64,000 nt of DNA from Cellulosimicrobium cellulans (GCF_006539945.1 NZ_BJNZ01000006.1:62001-126000), one strand, 5' to 3'. Shown: positions 25,360-33,951, numbered from the stretch's first letter. Program-made: numbers and translations. Notes: generated from the letters alone by a model not told the origin.

Positions 25360-25755
25360 TCACGCGACGAAGGTCCGCCAGGCGCCGCAGTCCTTGATCG
25401 GGCCGCCCGCCGAGAGGTCCTGCCGGCACGCGCGGACCGACACGGACTTCCCCTTCGACATGCCGCCCGAGTACCAGTACACGCTCGAGCCGACCCCGTC
25501 GCTCGCACGGACGGTCTTCGTCGTCCCGTCGAACCGGACCTGCGCGACGGCGCTGGCGCCGTCCTTGCGGTTGTCGACGACCGCGACGTACGCACTGTGG
25601 CGGCCCGGGTCGTTGGGGGCGAACGTCGCCCTCGCGTAGTACGGGCTGCCGGCGCTGTACACGGTGCCGGAGGTGCCCGCGGAGGCACCGATCGCGGTCC
25701 CGAGCACCAGGGCGCCGGTCATGACGGCGGTAGCGACGAGCTGACGAGTCCTCAT
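25360..25755 (-). CDS. Small secreted protein of unknown function
   Basis: A 131-residue exported protein. The signal peptide is clear (MRTRQLVATAVMTGALVLG, cleavage near ASAG). The mature part of about 105 residues has Tyr/Gly-rich beta-like sequence (VYSAGSPYYARATFAP; SVYWYSGGMSKGKSVSV) and one Cys pair (RACRQDL ... KDCGAW), probably a disulfide near the C-terminus. Similar small secreted proteins are frequent in actinomycetes; function unknown. The 230 bp upstream carry no gene but contain CCCCATGGGG (25859-25868), a short palindrome. Confidence 0.75.
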   Translation of the reverse strand: MRTRQLVATAVMTGALVLGTAIGASAGTSGTVYSAGSPYYARATFAPNDPGRHSAYVAVVDNRKDGASAVAQVRFDGTTKTVRASDGVGSSVYWYSGGMSKGKSVSVRACRQDLSAGGPIKDCGAWRTFVA

Positions 25756-25985
25756 GCGTGCTCCTTCCAGAGGCCGCTCCGTCCGGAGCGGCGAACAGCC
25801 TGACGGCGGACGTCCGGATCGTAGGCACCACCGGCTCGGACCGGCCATGGGCACCCGTCCCCATGGGGGACGAGCGGCGGTCCCGCCGCGCGCGAGCGGG
25901 GCGCGGCGCGCCGAGCGTCGAGGAGGGACGCCGCGGGCGTCCCGAGGAGCCGTACCGAGCAGCGCGGAGGTGCAGCCCGGCCGGC

Positions 25986-27689
25986 TCACAGGAGCCGGCG
26001 CGAGCCCGGGTGCGTGACGCGCAGCCAGCGGTAGCCGTAGCCGTCGAGCCGGACCTCGGCGCTCCCGTCGGGGTCCGGCTCGACGTCGTCCGCGTCGAGC
26101 AGGTCGACGAGGCGCGCCTCCGCAGGCAGCTCCCCGAGCGCGAGCCGGACCACGACCGGGGCCGGGGACAGGTTGTGGACGGTGACCATCGACGCCTCCT
26201 GCCACGTGCTGCGCAGCGCGAGGACCGACGGCTCCGGCTGGTCGAGCACGTCGACGTCGCCCCAGCCGAGCTCGGGGCACTCGCGGTAGCGGTGCGCGAG
26301 CAGGCGCACGAAGGTCAGCAGCGAGTCGGGGTCGCGCCGCTGGTCCGCGACGTTGACGTGCTCGGGCGCGTAGCCGTCGCCGGGAACGGGCCCCGCGAGC
26401 CGGCGCGCGGGCGCACGCGAGAACCCGCCGTTGCGTTCCGACGTCCACTGCATCGGCGTCCGCACGGCGAGCCGCCCGTCCGCCGCGAGGTTCTCGCCCA
26501 TGCCGATCTCCTCGCCGTAGTAGAGGACGGGCGTCCCCGGGAGCGCGAAGAGCAGCGAGTACACCATCCGCACGCGCCGCGGGTCACCGCCCAGCATGGG
26601 CGGGAGCCGACGGCGCAGCCCGCGCCCGTAGAGCTGCATGTCCTCCTCGGGCCCGAACGCGGCGAAGACCTCCTGGCGCTCGTCGTCGGAGAGCTTGTCG
26701 AGCGTCAGCTCGTCGTGGTTGCGCACGAACGTCGCCCACTGCGCGTCGTGGGGGATCGGGGGGCGTGCGGCGAGCGACGCGGCGAGCGGCCCGGCGTCGT
26801 GCCGCGCGAGCGACAGGTACAGCGCCTGCATGCCGTTGAAGTCGAACTGGAGCGTCAGCTCGGAGCTCGACGGTCCGGACTCGCTCCCGTCGCCCTCCCC
26901 GTCGTCGCCGAAGTAGAGGCGCTGCTCCTCGAACGGCAGGTTGACCTCGCCCATGAGGATCGAGTCCCCGGTGCGGCGCGAGAGGAACGAGCGCAGCGCG
27001 CGCAGGAAGTCGTGCGGGTCCTCGATCTCGTCCGACGGGTTCGCCGCCGCGTCCCCGAGGAAGAACGGGACGGCGTCGACGCGGAACCCCGAGAGCCCGA
27101 GCTGGATCCAGTAGCCCATCGTCTTGGCGATGGCGTCGCGGACGCGCGGGTTGGCGGTGTTGAGGTCCGGCATGTGGCGGTAGAAGCGGTGCCGGTACCA
27201 CTCGCCGGTGCGCTCGTCCTGGGTCCAGATGCTCTCCTCCTGGTCGGGAAAGATGACCTGGTCCTTCGTGGGCGGCGGCTCGTCGGCGCGCCACACGTAG
27301 AAGTCGCGGTACGGGTTGTCCGTGCTGGAGCGCGAGGCCTTGAACCACGGGTGGCGGTCGGACGTGTGGTTGACCACGAGGTCGGCGATGACGCGGATGC
27401 CGCGGTCGTGCGCCGTCCGGATCAGCTCGACCAGGTCCCCGACGTCGCCGAGCCGCGGGTCGACCGCGAGGAAGTCGGTGATGTCGTAGCCGTCGTCGCG
27501 GTCCGCGGTCGGGTAGAACGGCATGAGCCACAGGCACGTGACCCCGAGGTCGGCGAGGTGGTCGAGGCGCTGCACGAGCCCGGCGAAGTCGCCCACGCCG
27601 TCGTCGTCCCAGTCCATGAACGTCTCGACGTCCAGGCAGTAGATCACCGCGTTCTTCCACCACAGGTCGCCGGTGTCGCTGATCCTCAT
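25986..27689 (-). CDS. GH13 alpha-amylase family protein (trehalose synthase-like)
   Basis: A 567-residue GH13 protein with the four conserved regions in order: IADLVVNHTS near residue 102, GFRVDAVP with nucleophile Asp205, ILMGEVNL with acid/base Glu248, and FVRNHDEL with Asp326. The start (WWKNAVIYCLDVETFMDWDD) and TADRDDGYDITDF resemble trehalose synthase and related maltose-acting enzymes. No signal peptide, so intracellular alpha-glucan or trehalose metabolism is likely. The ATG overlaps the stop of the LLM oxidoreductase gene (ATGA). The hairpin GCCGGCTC/GAGCCGGC overlapping its stop (25980-25999) may help end transcription. Confidence 0.87.
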   Translation of the reverse strand: MRISDTGDLWWKNAVIYCLDVETFMDWDDDGVGDFAGLVQRLDHLADLGVTCLWLMPFYPTADRDDGYDITDFLAVDPRLGDVGDLVELIRTAHDRGIRVIADLVVNHTSDRHPWFKASRSSTDNPYRDFYVWRADEPPPTKDQVIFPDQEESIWTQDERTGEWYRHRFYRHMPDLNTANPRVRDAIAKTMGYWIQLGLSGFRVDAVPFFLGDAAANPSDEIEDPHDFLRALRSFLSRRTGDSILMGEVNLPFEEQRLYFGDDGEGDGSESGPSSSELTLQFDFNGMQALYLSLARHDAGPLAASLAARPPIPHDAQWATFVRNHDELTLDKLSDDERQEVFAAFGPEEDMQLYGRGLRRRLPPMLGGDPRRVRMVYSLLFALPGTPVLYYGEEIGMGENLAADGRLAVRTPMQWTSERNGGFSRAPARRLAGPVPGDGYAPEHVNVADQRRDPDSLLTFVRLLAHRYRECPELGWGDVDVLDQPEPSVLALRSTWQEASMVTVHNLSPAPVVVRLALGELPAEARLVDLLDADDVEPDPDGSAEVRLDGYGYRWLRVTHPGSRRLL

Positions 27690-28675
27690 GCCGCACCCCC
27701 CTCGGTCGTCGCGGTCGCCGACCGCAGGAGCGGGAGCAGCGTCGCGCCCGCCGCGTCGAGGAACGCGTCCTGCTGCTGCCCCACGTGGTGCAGGTACACC
27801 TCGTCGAACCCGCACGCCACGAGCTCGGCGACGCGGTCCGCGAACCGCTCGGCGTCGTGCTCGACGAGGACCGTCCCGCGCACCTCCTCCGGACGCACGA
27901 GGTCCGCGACGGCGTCGAACTGCTCCGGGGTCTCGAGGTGCCAGCTCACGCTCGGCGGCAGCAGGTTGGAGCGCCACTGGTCGTGCGCGACGGCGAACGC
28001 CGCGGCGTCGTCGTCACCCCACGCGACGTGCACCTGCAGCGCGAGCGGGCCGCGCCCACCCGCGTCGCGGTACTCGCCGACGACGCGGCGCAGCAACTCG
28101 ACCGGCTGGTTCACGGTGACGAGGCCGTCGGCCCAGTCCGCGTGCCGGCGCGCCGTCGCCGGGGTGACGGCCGGGCCCACGAGGCGCGGGACGACGTCGG
28201 GCAGCGACCAGACGCGCGCGCGGTCCACGGTGACGTGCCCGTGGTGCGTGACCTCCTCGCCCGCCAGGAGCGCGCGGATCACGTCCACGCACTCGCGCAG
28301 GCGGGCGTCCCGGTCGGCCTTGGTGGGCCACGGGTCGCCCGTGACGTGCTCGTTCATCGCCTCGCCGGAGCCGAGCGCGGCCCAGAACCGGCCGGGGAAC
28401 ATCGCGCCGAGCGTCGCGATCGCCTGCGCGACCACCGCGGGGTGGTAGCGCTGACCGGGCGCCGTGACGACGCCGAACGGGAGGTCGGTGCAGGCGAGCG
28501 CGGCGCCGAGCCAGGACCAGGAGTGTCCCGACTCGCCCTGCCTGACGCTCCAGGGCGCGAGGTGGTCGGAGCACATCGCGACGTCGAACCCCACCTCCTG
28601 GGCGCGCCGCGCGGCACCCAGCAGGGGGCCCGGGGCGATCTGCTCGTGGGACGCGTGAAAACCGAGGGAGACCAT
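27686..28675 (-). CDS. LLM-class flavin oxidoreductase (TIGR03885-like)
   Basis: A 329-residue luciferase-like monooxygenase-fold protein. It opens with LGFHASHEQIAPGPLL and has AMCSDHLAPWSVRQGESGHS, FGVVTAPGQRYHPAVVAQAIA and FWAALGSGEAMNEHV, the usual F420/FMN-binding barrel motifs. The family described as a probable non-F420 flavin oxidoreductase is known to sit next to trehalose-synthase-like GH13 genes, exactly as here, with a 4-bp overlap. The reaction is unknown. Cytoplasmic. First gene of the two-gene operon, divergent from the VanZ gene. Confidence 0.83.
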   Translation of the reverse strand: MVSLGFHASHEQIAPGPLLGAARRAQEVGFDVAMCSDHLAPWSVRQGESGHSWSWLGAALACTDLPFGVVTAPGQRYHPAVVAQAIATLGAMFPGRFWAALGSGEAMNEHVTGDPWPTKADRDARLRECVDVIRALLAGEEVTHHGHVTVDRARVWSLPDVVPRLVGPAVTPATARRHADWADGLVTVNQPVELLRRVVGEYRDAGGRGPLALQVHVAWGDDDAAAFAVAHDQWRSNLLPPSVSWHLETPEQFDAVADLVRPEEVRGTVLVEHDAERFADRVAELVACGFDEVYLHHVGQQQDAFLDAAGATLLPLLRSATATTEGGAA

Positions 28676-28793
28676 GGCGCCCAGTGAACCGAGGGTCCGG
28701 GTGCCACGCTCGGTGAGGAGGGGAACGGTGGAGGGTCCGTGCCCGTCCCGAGGATCGCCGCGCGGGCCGTGCCGGCCGCCGTACGCTGACGCG

Positions 28794-29255
28794 ATGCGCC
28801 TGCTGACCTGGACGTTCGCCGCCTACCTCGCCGCCGTCCTCGTCGTGACGCTGTGGCCGTCCCCGCAGTCCACCGACGCGCCGGGCTGGGCGACCGCCAC
28901 CCTGGACTTCCTCCAGGGCCTCGGCATCCCGATCACGCTGCCGGTGCTCGAGGCGCTCGCGAACGTCGTCATGTTCGGGCCGTTCGGCGTGCTCGGGGTG
29001 CCGCTCCTCCGGGGCGCGACCGCACGACGGCGCGGCGCACCGCTGGGCGTGTGGGGCGCGGCAGGGGTCGTGACGGTCGCGGGCTGCGCGCTGTCGGTCG
29101 CGATCGAGCTCACCCAGAACCTCCTGCCCGGCCGCGTCCCGACCGTCCAGGACGTGGTGATGAACACCGCGGGCGCGCTGCTCGGCGCGGCGCTCGTCGC
29201 GGTCGTGCTCGTCGCGGTGCCGGCGCGCCGCCCGGTGGCGCCACGGGTCGGGTGA
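28794..29255 (+). CDS. VanZ-like membrane protein
   Basis: A 153-residue membrane protein with four hydrophobic segments: the N-terminal LTWTFAAYLAAVLVVTLW, ANVVMFGPFGVLGVPLL, GVVTVAGCALSVAIELTQN and ALLGAALVAVVLVAVP. The family signature is visible in NVVMFGPFG, SVAIELTQNLLPGRVPTVQDVVMNTAGALLG. VanZ confers teicoplanin resistance in some enterococci, but most actinobacterial members have no proven role. The ATG at 28794 begins the family-like sequence; the longer frame upstream is rejected. Confidence 0.82.
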   Translation: MRLLTWTFAAYLAAVLVVTLWPSPQSTDAPGWATATLDFLQGLGIPITLPVLEALANVVMFGPFGVLGVPLLRGATARRRGAPLGVWGAAGVVTVAGCALSVAIELTQNLLPGRVPTVQDVVMNTAGALLGAALVAVVLVAVPARRPVAPRVG

Positions 29256-29276
29256 CGTGACCCGCGAGACCGGGCG

Positions 29277-29738
29277 TCAGCCCACGACGCCGTCCGCGTA
29301 GAACCAGCGGTCGCCCTCGCGCACGAACCGGCTGACCTCGTGCAGGCGCCCGCGCTCCGCGGGGTCGGTCCGCGACCGGTGGTGCGCGACGAACTCCACG
29401 ACGCCCGTCGCGTCGAACGGGCCGCCGTCCTCCGTGCGCAGGACGTCGAGCCGGCGCCACTCGAGGTTGTCGTCGAGGTCGAGCGACCGGGGCCGGTTCG
29501 ACGTGTGCCAGGTCGCGAGAAGGTAGGCGGCGTCACCGACGGCGAACGCGCTGTAGCGCGAGCGCATGAGCGCCTCGGCGGTCGGCGCGAACGGGCCCGG
29601 GGTCGTGCCGTCGGCTCGGGGACGCAGGCCCGCGTGGTAGCGGCCGCAGCACGAGCCGTACGTCTCGCCGGACAGGCAGGGGCACCGCGCGTCGTCGGGC
29701 GGGGGAGCGGGTGTCTGGGGGAGCGGGTGTCGCGCCAT
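29277..29738 (-). CDS. YchJ-family protein with SEC-C zinc motif
   Basis: A 153-residue UPF0225/YchJ protein. The N-terminal SEC-C-like zinc motif is CPCLSGETYGSCCGRYH. The rest is the YchJ core (APTAEALMRSRYSAFAVGDAAYLLATWH; WRRLDVLRTEDGG; VEFVAHHRS; HEVSRFVREGDRWFYADG), an NTF2-like fold. Function is unknown; the motif suggests metal or protein binding. Cytoplasmic. Convergent with VanZ, 21 bp between stops. Confidence 0.87.
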   Translation of the reverse strand: MARHPLPQTPAPPPDDARCPCLSGETYGSCCGRYHAGLRPRADGTTPGPFAPTAEALMRSRYSAFAVGDAAYLLATWHTSNRPRSLDLDDNLEWRRLDVLRTEDGGPFDATGVVEFVAHHRSRTDPAERGRLHEVSRFVREGDRWFYADGVVG

Positions 29739-29801
29739 GCCGAGGAGCGTAGCGGCGGCGCCCCGGACCCGGTGCGGCGCGGACGCCTGCGGCCCGGTGC
29801 G

Positions 29802-29841
29802 CGACGGCGCCCGCCCACCGCGAGGTGAGCGGGCGCCGTCG
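29802..29841. terminator. Terminator hairpin downstream of the LVIVD gene
   Basis: CGACGGCGCCCGC (29802-29814) pairs with GCGGGCGCCGTCG (29829-29841), with a short inner helix ACC/GGT capped by a GCGA tetraloop. It begins 41 bp after the stop of the leftward LVIVD-repeat gene. Confidence 0.75.
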
Positions 29842-29881
29842 TCCGCGGCTCACCCGGGCGCGCGGCCCGGGTGCGGTCGCG

Positions 29882-31684
29882 TCAGTCCTGCGGGTCCCAC
29901 GGGCCCCAGCGGTCGCCGGGCTCCTGGTTCCGGGTCCACCACTTCGCGGTGTACTCGGTGCCCTCGTGGGTCACCGTGTCGCCCTTGGTGTAGACGCGGC
30001 TCGGCTTCCACGCGCCGACCCCGTCCGCGTCGACCCCGGCGATCTCCTCCCACGGACCCCACGGGTCACCGGGCGTCTGGCCCTTGGTCCACCACTGGGC
30101 CTGCCAGACGGCGCCCCCGTAGGTGACCGTCGCGCCGCCCTGGTAGGCGGTGCTCTTCGACCACGCCGGCGGCTCGGTGTACGTCGGCTGGGCCTGCGGG
30201 TTGAGCTCGTCCGTCACGACCGACTTCGCGGCGTTGGTCACCGGGTCGTCGAGCAGCAGGACGTCGAGGCCCTGCTGGATGTCGTTCGAGATGATCGCGC
30301 CGTTGTACCAGTACGCCGACCACGAGCCGCCGAGGATCAGGCGCTCCGAGGAGAGCGGGCCGCGGTCGAACCACGCGATCTCGACCGGGTTCGCCGAGTC
30401 CGTGAAGTCCCACACCGAGATGCCGCCCTGGTACCAGGCCTGGACCATGATGTCGCGGCCCGGGACGGGGATGAGCGAGCCGTTGTGCGCCACGCAGTTC
30501 TCGGTCGCGGCCTGCTCGCGCTCGATCTTGTAGTAGCTCTTGAACACGAGCTCGCCGCCCACGATGTCGTAGATGGCGTCCGCGCCCTTCTCGGGCCCGA
30601 CCGTGGGGTTGCACGTGGGCGCGCCGCCGCCGCCGAGCTCGTCCGTGAAGACGACCTTGGTGCCGGCGTTGTTGAACGTCGCCGAGTGCCAGAAGGCGAA
30701 GTTCGTCGTGTCGCGGACCACCTCGGTGACCACCGGGTGCGCGCGGTCGGAGATGTCCATGAGGATGCCGTCGCCCATGCACGCGCCCGCCGCGAGGTCC
30801 TTCGACGGGTAGGTCGTGATGTCGTGGCAGCCCGACGTCGTGCTCGAGCCGTTGCCGCCCGGGTTGCCGCCCTCGGGGAAGAGGACGGGCGTGGAGACGA
30901 GCTCCGCCGCGGCGGGGTCGTCGAGCGGGATCTGCACGACCGAGATGAGGTCGTGCGGCGGGAGGCAGTCGGGGAACGCCGCGTTGGGGCTGTACGACGA
31001 GACGTAGACGAACAGCTCCTCCCCGTCCTTCGACGGCGCGAGGGAGTGCGTGTGCGAGCCGCACTGCGTCTCGACCGACGACACGTACTCGGGCGACGTC
31101 GGGTCGGAGATGTCGAAGACCTTGATGCCCTCCCACGAGTCCTTGACCGTGGCGCTCTGGGCGACGTTCTCGCACGAGTCGTTGCTGCGCGACGAGTCGG
31201 TGCTGAGGACGAGGAGGTCCCCGTAGACCGAGATGTCGTTCTGCGACCCGGGGCAGACGACCTGGGCGACCTGCTGCGGCGCCGTCGGGTTCGCGACGTC
31301 GTAGACCGTGAACCCGCCGTAGTTGCCGGCGAACGCGTAGCGGCCCTGGAACGCCAGGTCGCTGCTGTACTGGCCCTCGGGCGCGAACGCGCCGTTCTTC
31401 GGGATGTTCGCGACGTGGGTCAGGTTGGGGCTGCCGGCGACCTCTCCGGGCGCCAGGACGTCGGTGGCCTGGGCGAGGGGAGCGAGCCGCTGGGCGGGAA
31501 GGTCGGCGAGCGAGCCGGCGGCCTGCTCGGTGAGAGAGGCCACGGCCTCGGGAGAGCCGTCGGACGGCTCGGCGGCCGCCGACGAGGCGACGGCGAGCGA
31601 GGAGACGGCCAGCGCGGCCGCCATGGACGAGGCGAGCAGGACCCGGCTTCTTTGCCGGCGCGTCTTGTTCGTCGTTCGATGCAC
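29882..31684 (-). CDS. Secreted LVIVD-repeat protein with two C-terminal CBM5/12-type modules
   Basis: A 600-residue exported protein. The signal peptide is residues 12-38 (VLLASSMAAALAVSSLAVAS, cleavage near AAAE). Residues 80-490 are LVIVD/beta-propeller repeats (GGFTVYDVANPTAPQQVAQV; GIKVFDISDPTSPEYVSSVE; GISVWDFTDSANPVEIAWF) with many Cys and His, possibly metal-binding (HTHSL, CHDITTY). The C-terminus carries two chitin/cellulose-binding modules of the CBM5/12 type, each with Trp pairs (WQAQWWTKGQTPGDPWGPW; YTAKWWTRNQEPGDRWGPW). It thus probably sits on chitin or a related polymer. GTG start at 31684 with a full AAGGAGGTG Shine-Dalgarno 8 bp upstream. Divergent from the DUF305 lipoprotein. 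Confidence 0.88.
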   Translation of the reverse strand: MHRTTNKTRRQRSRVLLASSMAAALAVSSLAVASSAAAEPSDGSPEAVASLTEQAAGSLADLPAQRLAPLAQATDVLAPGEVAGSPNLTHVANIPKNGAFAPEGQYSSDLAFQGRYAFAGNYGGFTVYDVANPTAPQQVAQVVCPGSQNDISVYGDLLVLSTDSSRSNDSCENVAQSATVKDSWEGIKVFDISDPTSPEYVSSVETQCGSHTHSLAPSKDGEELFVYVSSYSPNAAFPDCLPPHDLISVVQIPLDDPAAAELVSTPVLFPEGGNPGGNGSSTTSGCHDITTYPSKDLAAGACMGDGILMDISDRAHPVVTEVVRDTTNFAFWHSATFNNAGTKVVFTDELGGGGAPTCNPTVGPEKGADAIYDIVGGELVFKSYYKIEREQAATENCVAHNGSLIPVPGRDIMVQAWYQGGISVWDFTDSANPVEIAWFDRGPLSSERLILGGSWSAYWYNGAIISNDIQQGLDVLLLDDPVTNAAKSVVTDELNPQAQPTYTEPPAWSKSTAYQGGATVTYGGAVWQAQWWTKGQTPGDPWGPWEEIAGVDADGVGAWKPSRVYTKGDTVTHEGTEYTAKWWTRNQEPGDRWGPWDPQD

Positions 31685-31795
31685 GAGCGAAACACCTCCT
31701 TGGTAGTGTTCTGCGAATTCTGTCCGTCAGGTGTGATCTGGACCACCCCAAGAGCGCGCTTCACGGCGAGTTTTTACACGGAGGGAACAGGGCGG

Positions 31796-32518
31796 GTGCA
31801 GAGTTTTCCCAGTGGTAACGCAACCTCGACCGCAGCCGCACGGGCCCTGACCTGCGGCGCGGTCGTGCTCGGGGTGGCGCTGGGCGCGGCGGCGTGCACG
31901 CCCGACCCGGTGCCGACCTCGACACCGTCGAGCGTCGTCGTGCAGCCCGGCCGGCCCGGCGAGGAGGCGACGACGGTCGCGCCCGAGGACTACGACGCCG
32001 CGCCCGACGCAGAGTCCTGGAACCAGGCCGACGCCGCGTTCGTGACCGGGATGATCGAGCACCACCTCCAGGCGCTGGAGATCGCCGCGCTCGCGCCGGA
32101 CCGCGCCGGGTCCGACGCCGTCCGGTCGTTCGCGGAGCGCGTCACCGCCGCGCAGGGCCCGGAGGTCCACGCGCTCGCGTCGTGGCTCCAGGCGCGCGAC
32201 CTCGCCGTCCCGGAGGGAGCGGAGGGCGACGGCGGCACGGGCCCCCGCGCGCCCGAGGGATCGGGGCACGAGCACGGTGACGGAGCGTCCGGGATGCTCA
32301 CGGACGAGCAGCTCGCCGAGATCGAGCGCGCGAGCGGCGCGGAGTTCGACCGCCTCTTCCTCGAGGGGATGATCCAGCACCACGAGGGCGCCCTCGCCAT
32401 GGTCGACGTCGTGCTCGTCGAGGGCCAGGACCTCTTCGCGAACGAGATCGCGGCCGAGACCGCGTCCGGCCAGGGCGGCGAGATCGACCGCATGCGCGAC
32501 CTCCTCGCGGACCTCTGA
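31796..32518 (+). CDS. DUF305 lipoprotein
   Basis: A 240-residue lipoprotein. The GTG start follows GGAGGG by about 10 bp. The signal (ALTCGAVVLGVALGAAAC) ends in a lipobox with Cys32, so the protein is anchored outside the membrane. Two DUF305 halves carry the family's paired histidines: FVTGMIEHHLQALEIAAL and FLEGMIQHHEGALAMVD, in ferritin-like helical hairpins that probably bind metal. Between them is a Gly/His linker (GSGHEHGDG). Members are common in copper- and stress-related loci, but the function is not established. It faces the LVIVD gene across 111 bp. Confidence 0.86.
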   Translation: MQSFPSGNATSTAAARALTCGAVVLGVALGAAACTPDPVPTSTPSSVVVQPGRPGEEATTVAPEDYDAAPDAESWNQADAAFVTGMIEHHLQALEIAALAPDRAGSDAVRSFAERVTAAQGPEVHALASWLQARDLAVPEGAEGDGGTGPRAPEGSGHEHGDGASGMLTDEQLAEIERASGAEFDRLFLEGMIQHHEGALAMVDVVLVEGQDLFANEIAAETASGQGGEIDRMRDLLADL

Positions 32519-32525
32519 CGCGCCT

Positions 32526-32630
32526 GAGCGAGAACCCCGGTCGGCCGAGGGAGAACCCTGGTCCCGCGAGGTAGAACCCTGGTCCCGCGAGGTAGAACGC
32601 TGGTCCCGCGGGGTAGAACGCTGGTCAGCG
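32526..32630. repeat. Five tandem copies of a 21-bp repeat
   Basis: Five direct units of exactly 21 bp share the core AGAACCCTGGTCCCGCGAGG (units start at 32526, 32547, 32568, 32589 and 32610). Units 2-4 are nearly identical; the outer two have diverged. The array begins 8 bp after the DUF305 stop and ends 29 bp before the chitinase terminator, in a gap between convergent genes. Confidence 0.85.
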
Positions 32631-32658
32631 CACCGTCTCGTCGATCGAGGGCTCGCGG

Positions 32659-32692
32659 CCGTGGCCCGCCCCGATGTCGGGACGGGCCACGG
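32659..32692. terminator. Terminator hairpin downstream of chitinase
   Basis: CGTGGCCCG pairs with CGGGCCACG, with one internal mismatch and a further CCCG/CGGG helix, closed by an ATGT loop. It lies 25 bp after the stop of the leftward GH19 gene. Confidence 0.7.
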
Positions 32693-32716
32693 TGGCTCGC
32701 GCGGGAAGGGGCGCGG

Positions 32717-33697
32717 TCAGCAGTAGAGGTTCGCGCCCGTCGTCGTGCCGAGGATCTGCGCGAAGCGCTGGAACGCCGTCACGCGGGACTGGACCTGCGC
32801 GGGGTTGCCGCCGTTGCACTCGATCGAGCCGTTGATCGAGCGGATCGACTCGCCGAAGCCCGCGCCGGAGACGATCGCCTGGTGCCCGGACATCGAGCCC
32901 GCGCCCGACTGCGTGTTCCAGAACCAGAGCCCGGTCTTCCACGCGATAGCGGAGTTCTGCTCCACGAGATACGGGTTGTTGAGCAGGTCGATGCCGAGCG
33001 CGTCGCCCGCGGCCTTGTAGTTGTAGTTCCAGCTCAGCTGGACCGGGCCCTTGCCGTAGTACGCGCTCTGGCCCGCCGGGCAGCCGTAGGGCTGCGAGTA
33101 GTCGCAGTAGTGCGGGTAGTTCGCGGTGTTGATCTCCTTGACGTAGACGAGCCCGCCTGTCTCGTGGTTGACGTTCGCGAGGAACGCCGCGGCCTCGCGC
33201 TTGGCGACCTCCGTGCCACCCGTCGTCGCGAAGCCCGGGTACGCGGACAGCGCGTCGACGAGGCCCTGGTAGGTGTAGAACGGGTTCCGGTTCGGGAACA
33301 TCTGGTTGAACTGGGCCTCGGAGACGACGAAGCCGCTGGGCGTGCCGGGGTTCCCGGGGTTGCCCGGGTCGGTCCCGCCGCCGCACGCGCCCTGCGAGCG
33401 CCAGACGCCCCACTCGCCGGTGGTGCCGGGCGTCTCGCCCTGGGTCCACCAGCCGGCCTTCCAGTTCTGGCCGCCGTGCGAGACGACGGCGCCGCCCAGG
33501 TAGACCGTGCCGGAGCTCCACGCGGGGGCGCAGGTCGCGGCGTGCGCCTGCTGCGCCGGGCCGGCGACCGCCCACGAGAGCGCTCCCACGAGCACGAGGA
33601 GAACGGCGAGGAACAGGGCGAGAGGACGGGACGCGGGCCGTGGGGCGACCACGGCGGACGCCGCGGTGGGAGACGACGCCGGAGCTCGGGTGTGCAT
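32717..33697 (-). CDS. Secreted GH19 chitinase with N-terminal CBM5/12-type module
   Basis: A 326-residue endo-chitinase. The signal peptide covers about residues 24-54 (PLALFLAVLLVLVGALSWAV, cleavage near AHAA). Residues 56-105 are a chitin-binding module with WKAGWWTQGETPGTTGEWGVW, then a GGGTDPGNPGNPGTP linker. The catalytic domain follows from about 122. The catalytic pair is Glu179 in NVNHETGG and Glu188 in YVKEIN, nine residues apart as in Streptomyces ChiG-type enzymes; YYGKGPVQLSWNYNY and SINGSIECNGG are also family motifs. Hydrolyses beta-1,4-GlcNAc chains with inversion. A close paralogue without signal and CBM is at 49147. Divergent from the LacI gene. Confidence 0.93.
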   Translation of the reverse strand: MHTRAPASSPTAASAVVAPRPASRPLALFLAVLLVLVGALSWAVAGPAQQAHAATCAPAWSSGTVYLGGAVVSHGGQNWKAGWWTQGETPGTTGEWGVWRSQGACGGGTDPGNPGNPGTPSGFVVSEAQFNQMFPNRNPFYTYQGLVDALSAYPGFATTGGTEVAKREAAAFLANVNHETGGLVYVKEINTANYPHYCDYSQPYGCPAGQSAYYGKGPVQLSWNYNYKAAGDALGIDLLNNPYLVEQNSAIAWKTGLWFWNTQSGAGSMSGHQAIVSGAGFGESIRSINGSIECNGGNPAQVQSRVTAFQRFAQILGTTTGANLYC

Positions 33698-33868
33698 CGG
33701 TGCACCTTTCGTCGGTGGTCGGGTCGGTTCGAGCCTTGCGGCGCCTCACCGTGGTGGACAACCCCCGTACGCAGAACCCCGTACTCGTGGACGATGCGAG
33801 GCAGAGCCTCGTGGGGCGTGCGGTGGGGTTGACGCCCGGGCGGGCGGGTGCGAGAGTGTGCGCATCCC

Positions 33869-33880
33869 GGAAACGTTTCC
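33869..33880. promoter_or_regulatory. LacI-type operator O1
   Basis: A perfect 12-bp palindrome GGAAACGTTTCC, the consensus half-sites of LacI/CcpA-like regulators, 72 bp before the LacI start at 33952. Confidence 0.85.
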
Positions 33881-33902
33881 AGGTCCGTCGAGGCCGTCAG
33901 TC

Positions 33903-33916
33903 TGGAAACGTTTCCA
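33903..33916. promoter_or_regulatory. LacI-type operator O2
   Basis: A perfect 14-bp palindrome TGGAAACGTTTCCA, 36 bp before the LacI start. Its centre is 35 bp from that of O1. Two identical operators close together suggest cooperative autorepression of the operon that follows, and possibly an effect on the divergent chitinase gene. Confidence 0.87.
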
Positions 33917-33951
33917 AACGCGACGGTCCTTCGACGACGAGGTGGACGACA

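Noticed and set aside
28674-28793. Longer N-terminus for the VanZ protein
   Set aside because: The extra 40 residues are Arg/Pro-rich and not hydrophobic, whereas the family begins with the first membrane helix.
32526-32630. Possible CRISPR array
   Set aside because: The 21-bp units are directly adjacent without spacers and there are no cas genes.
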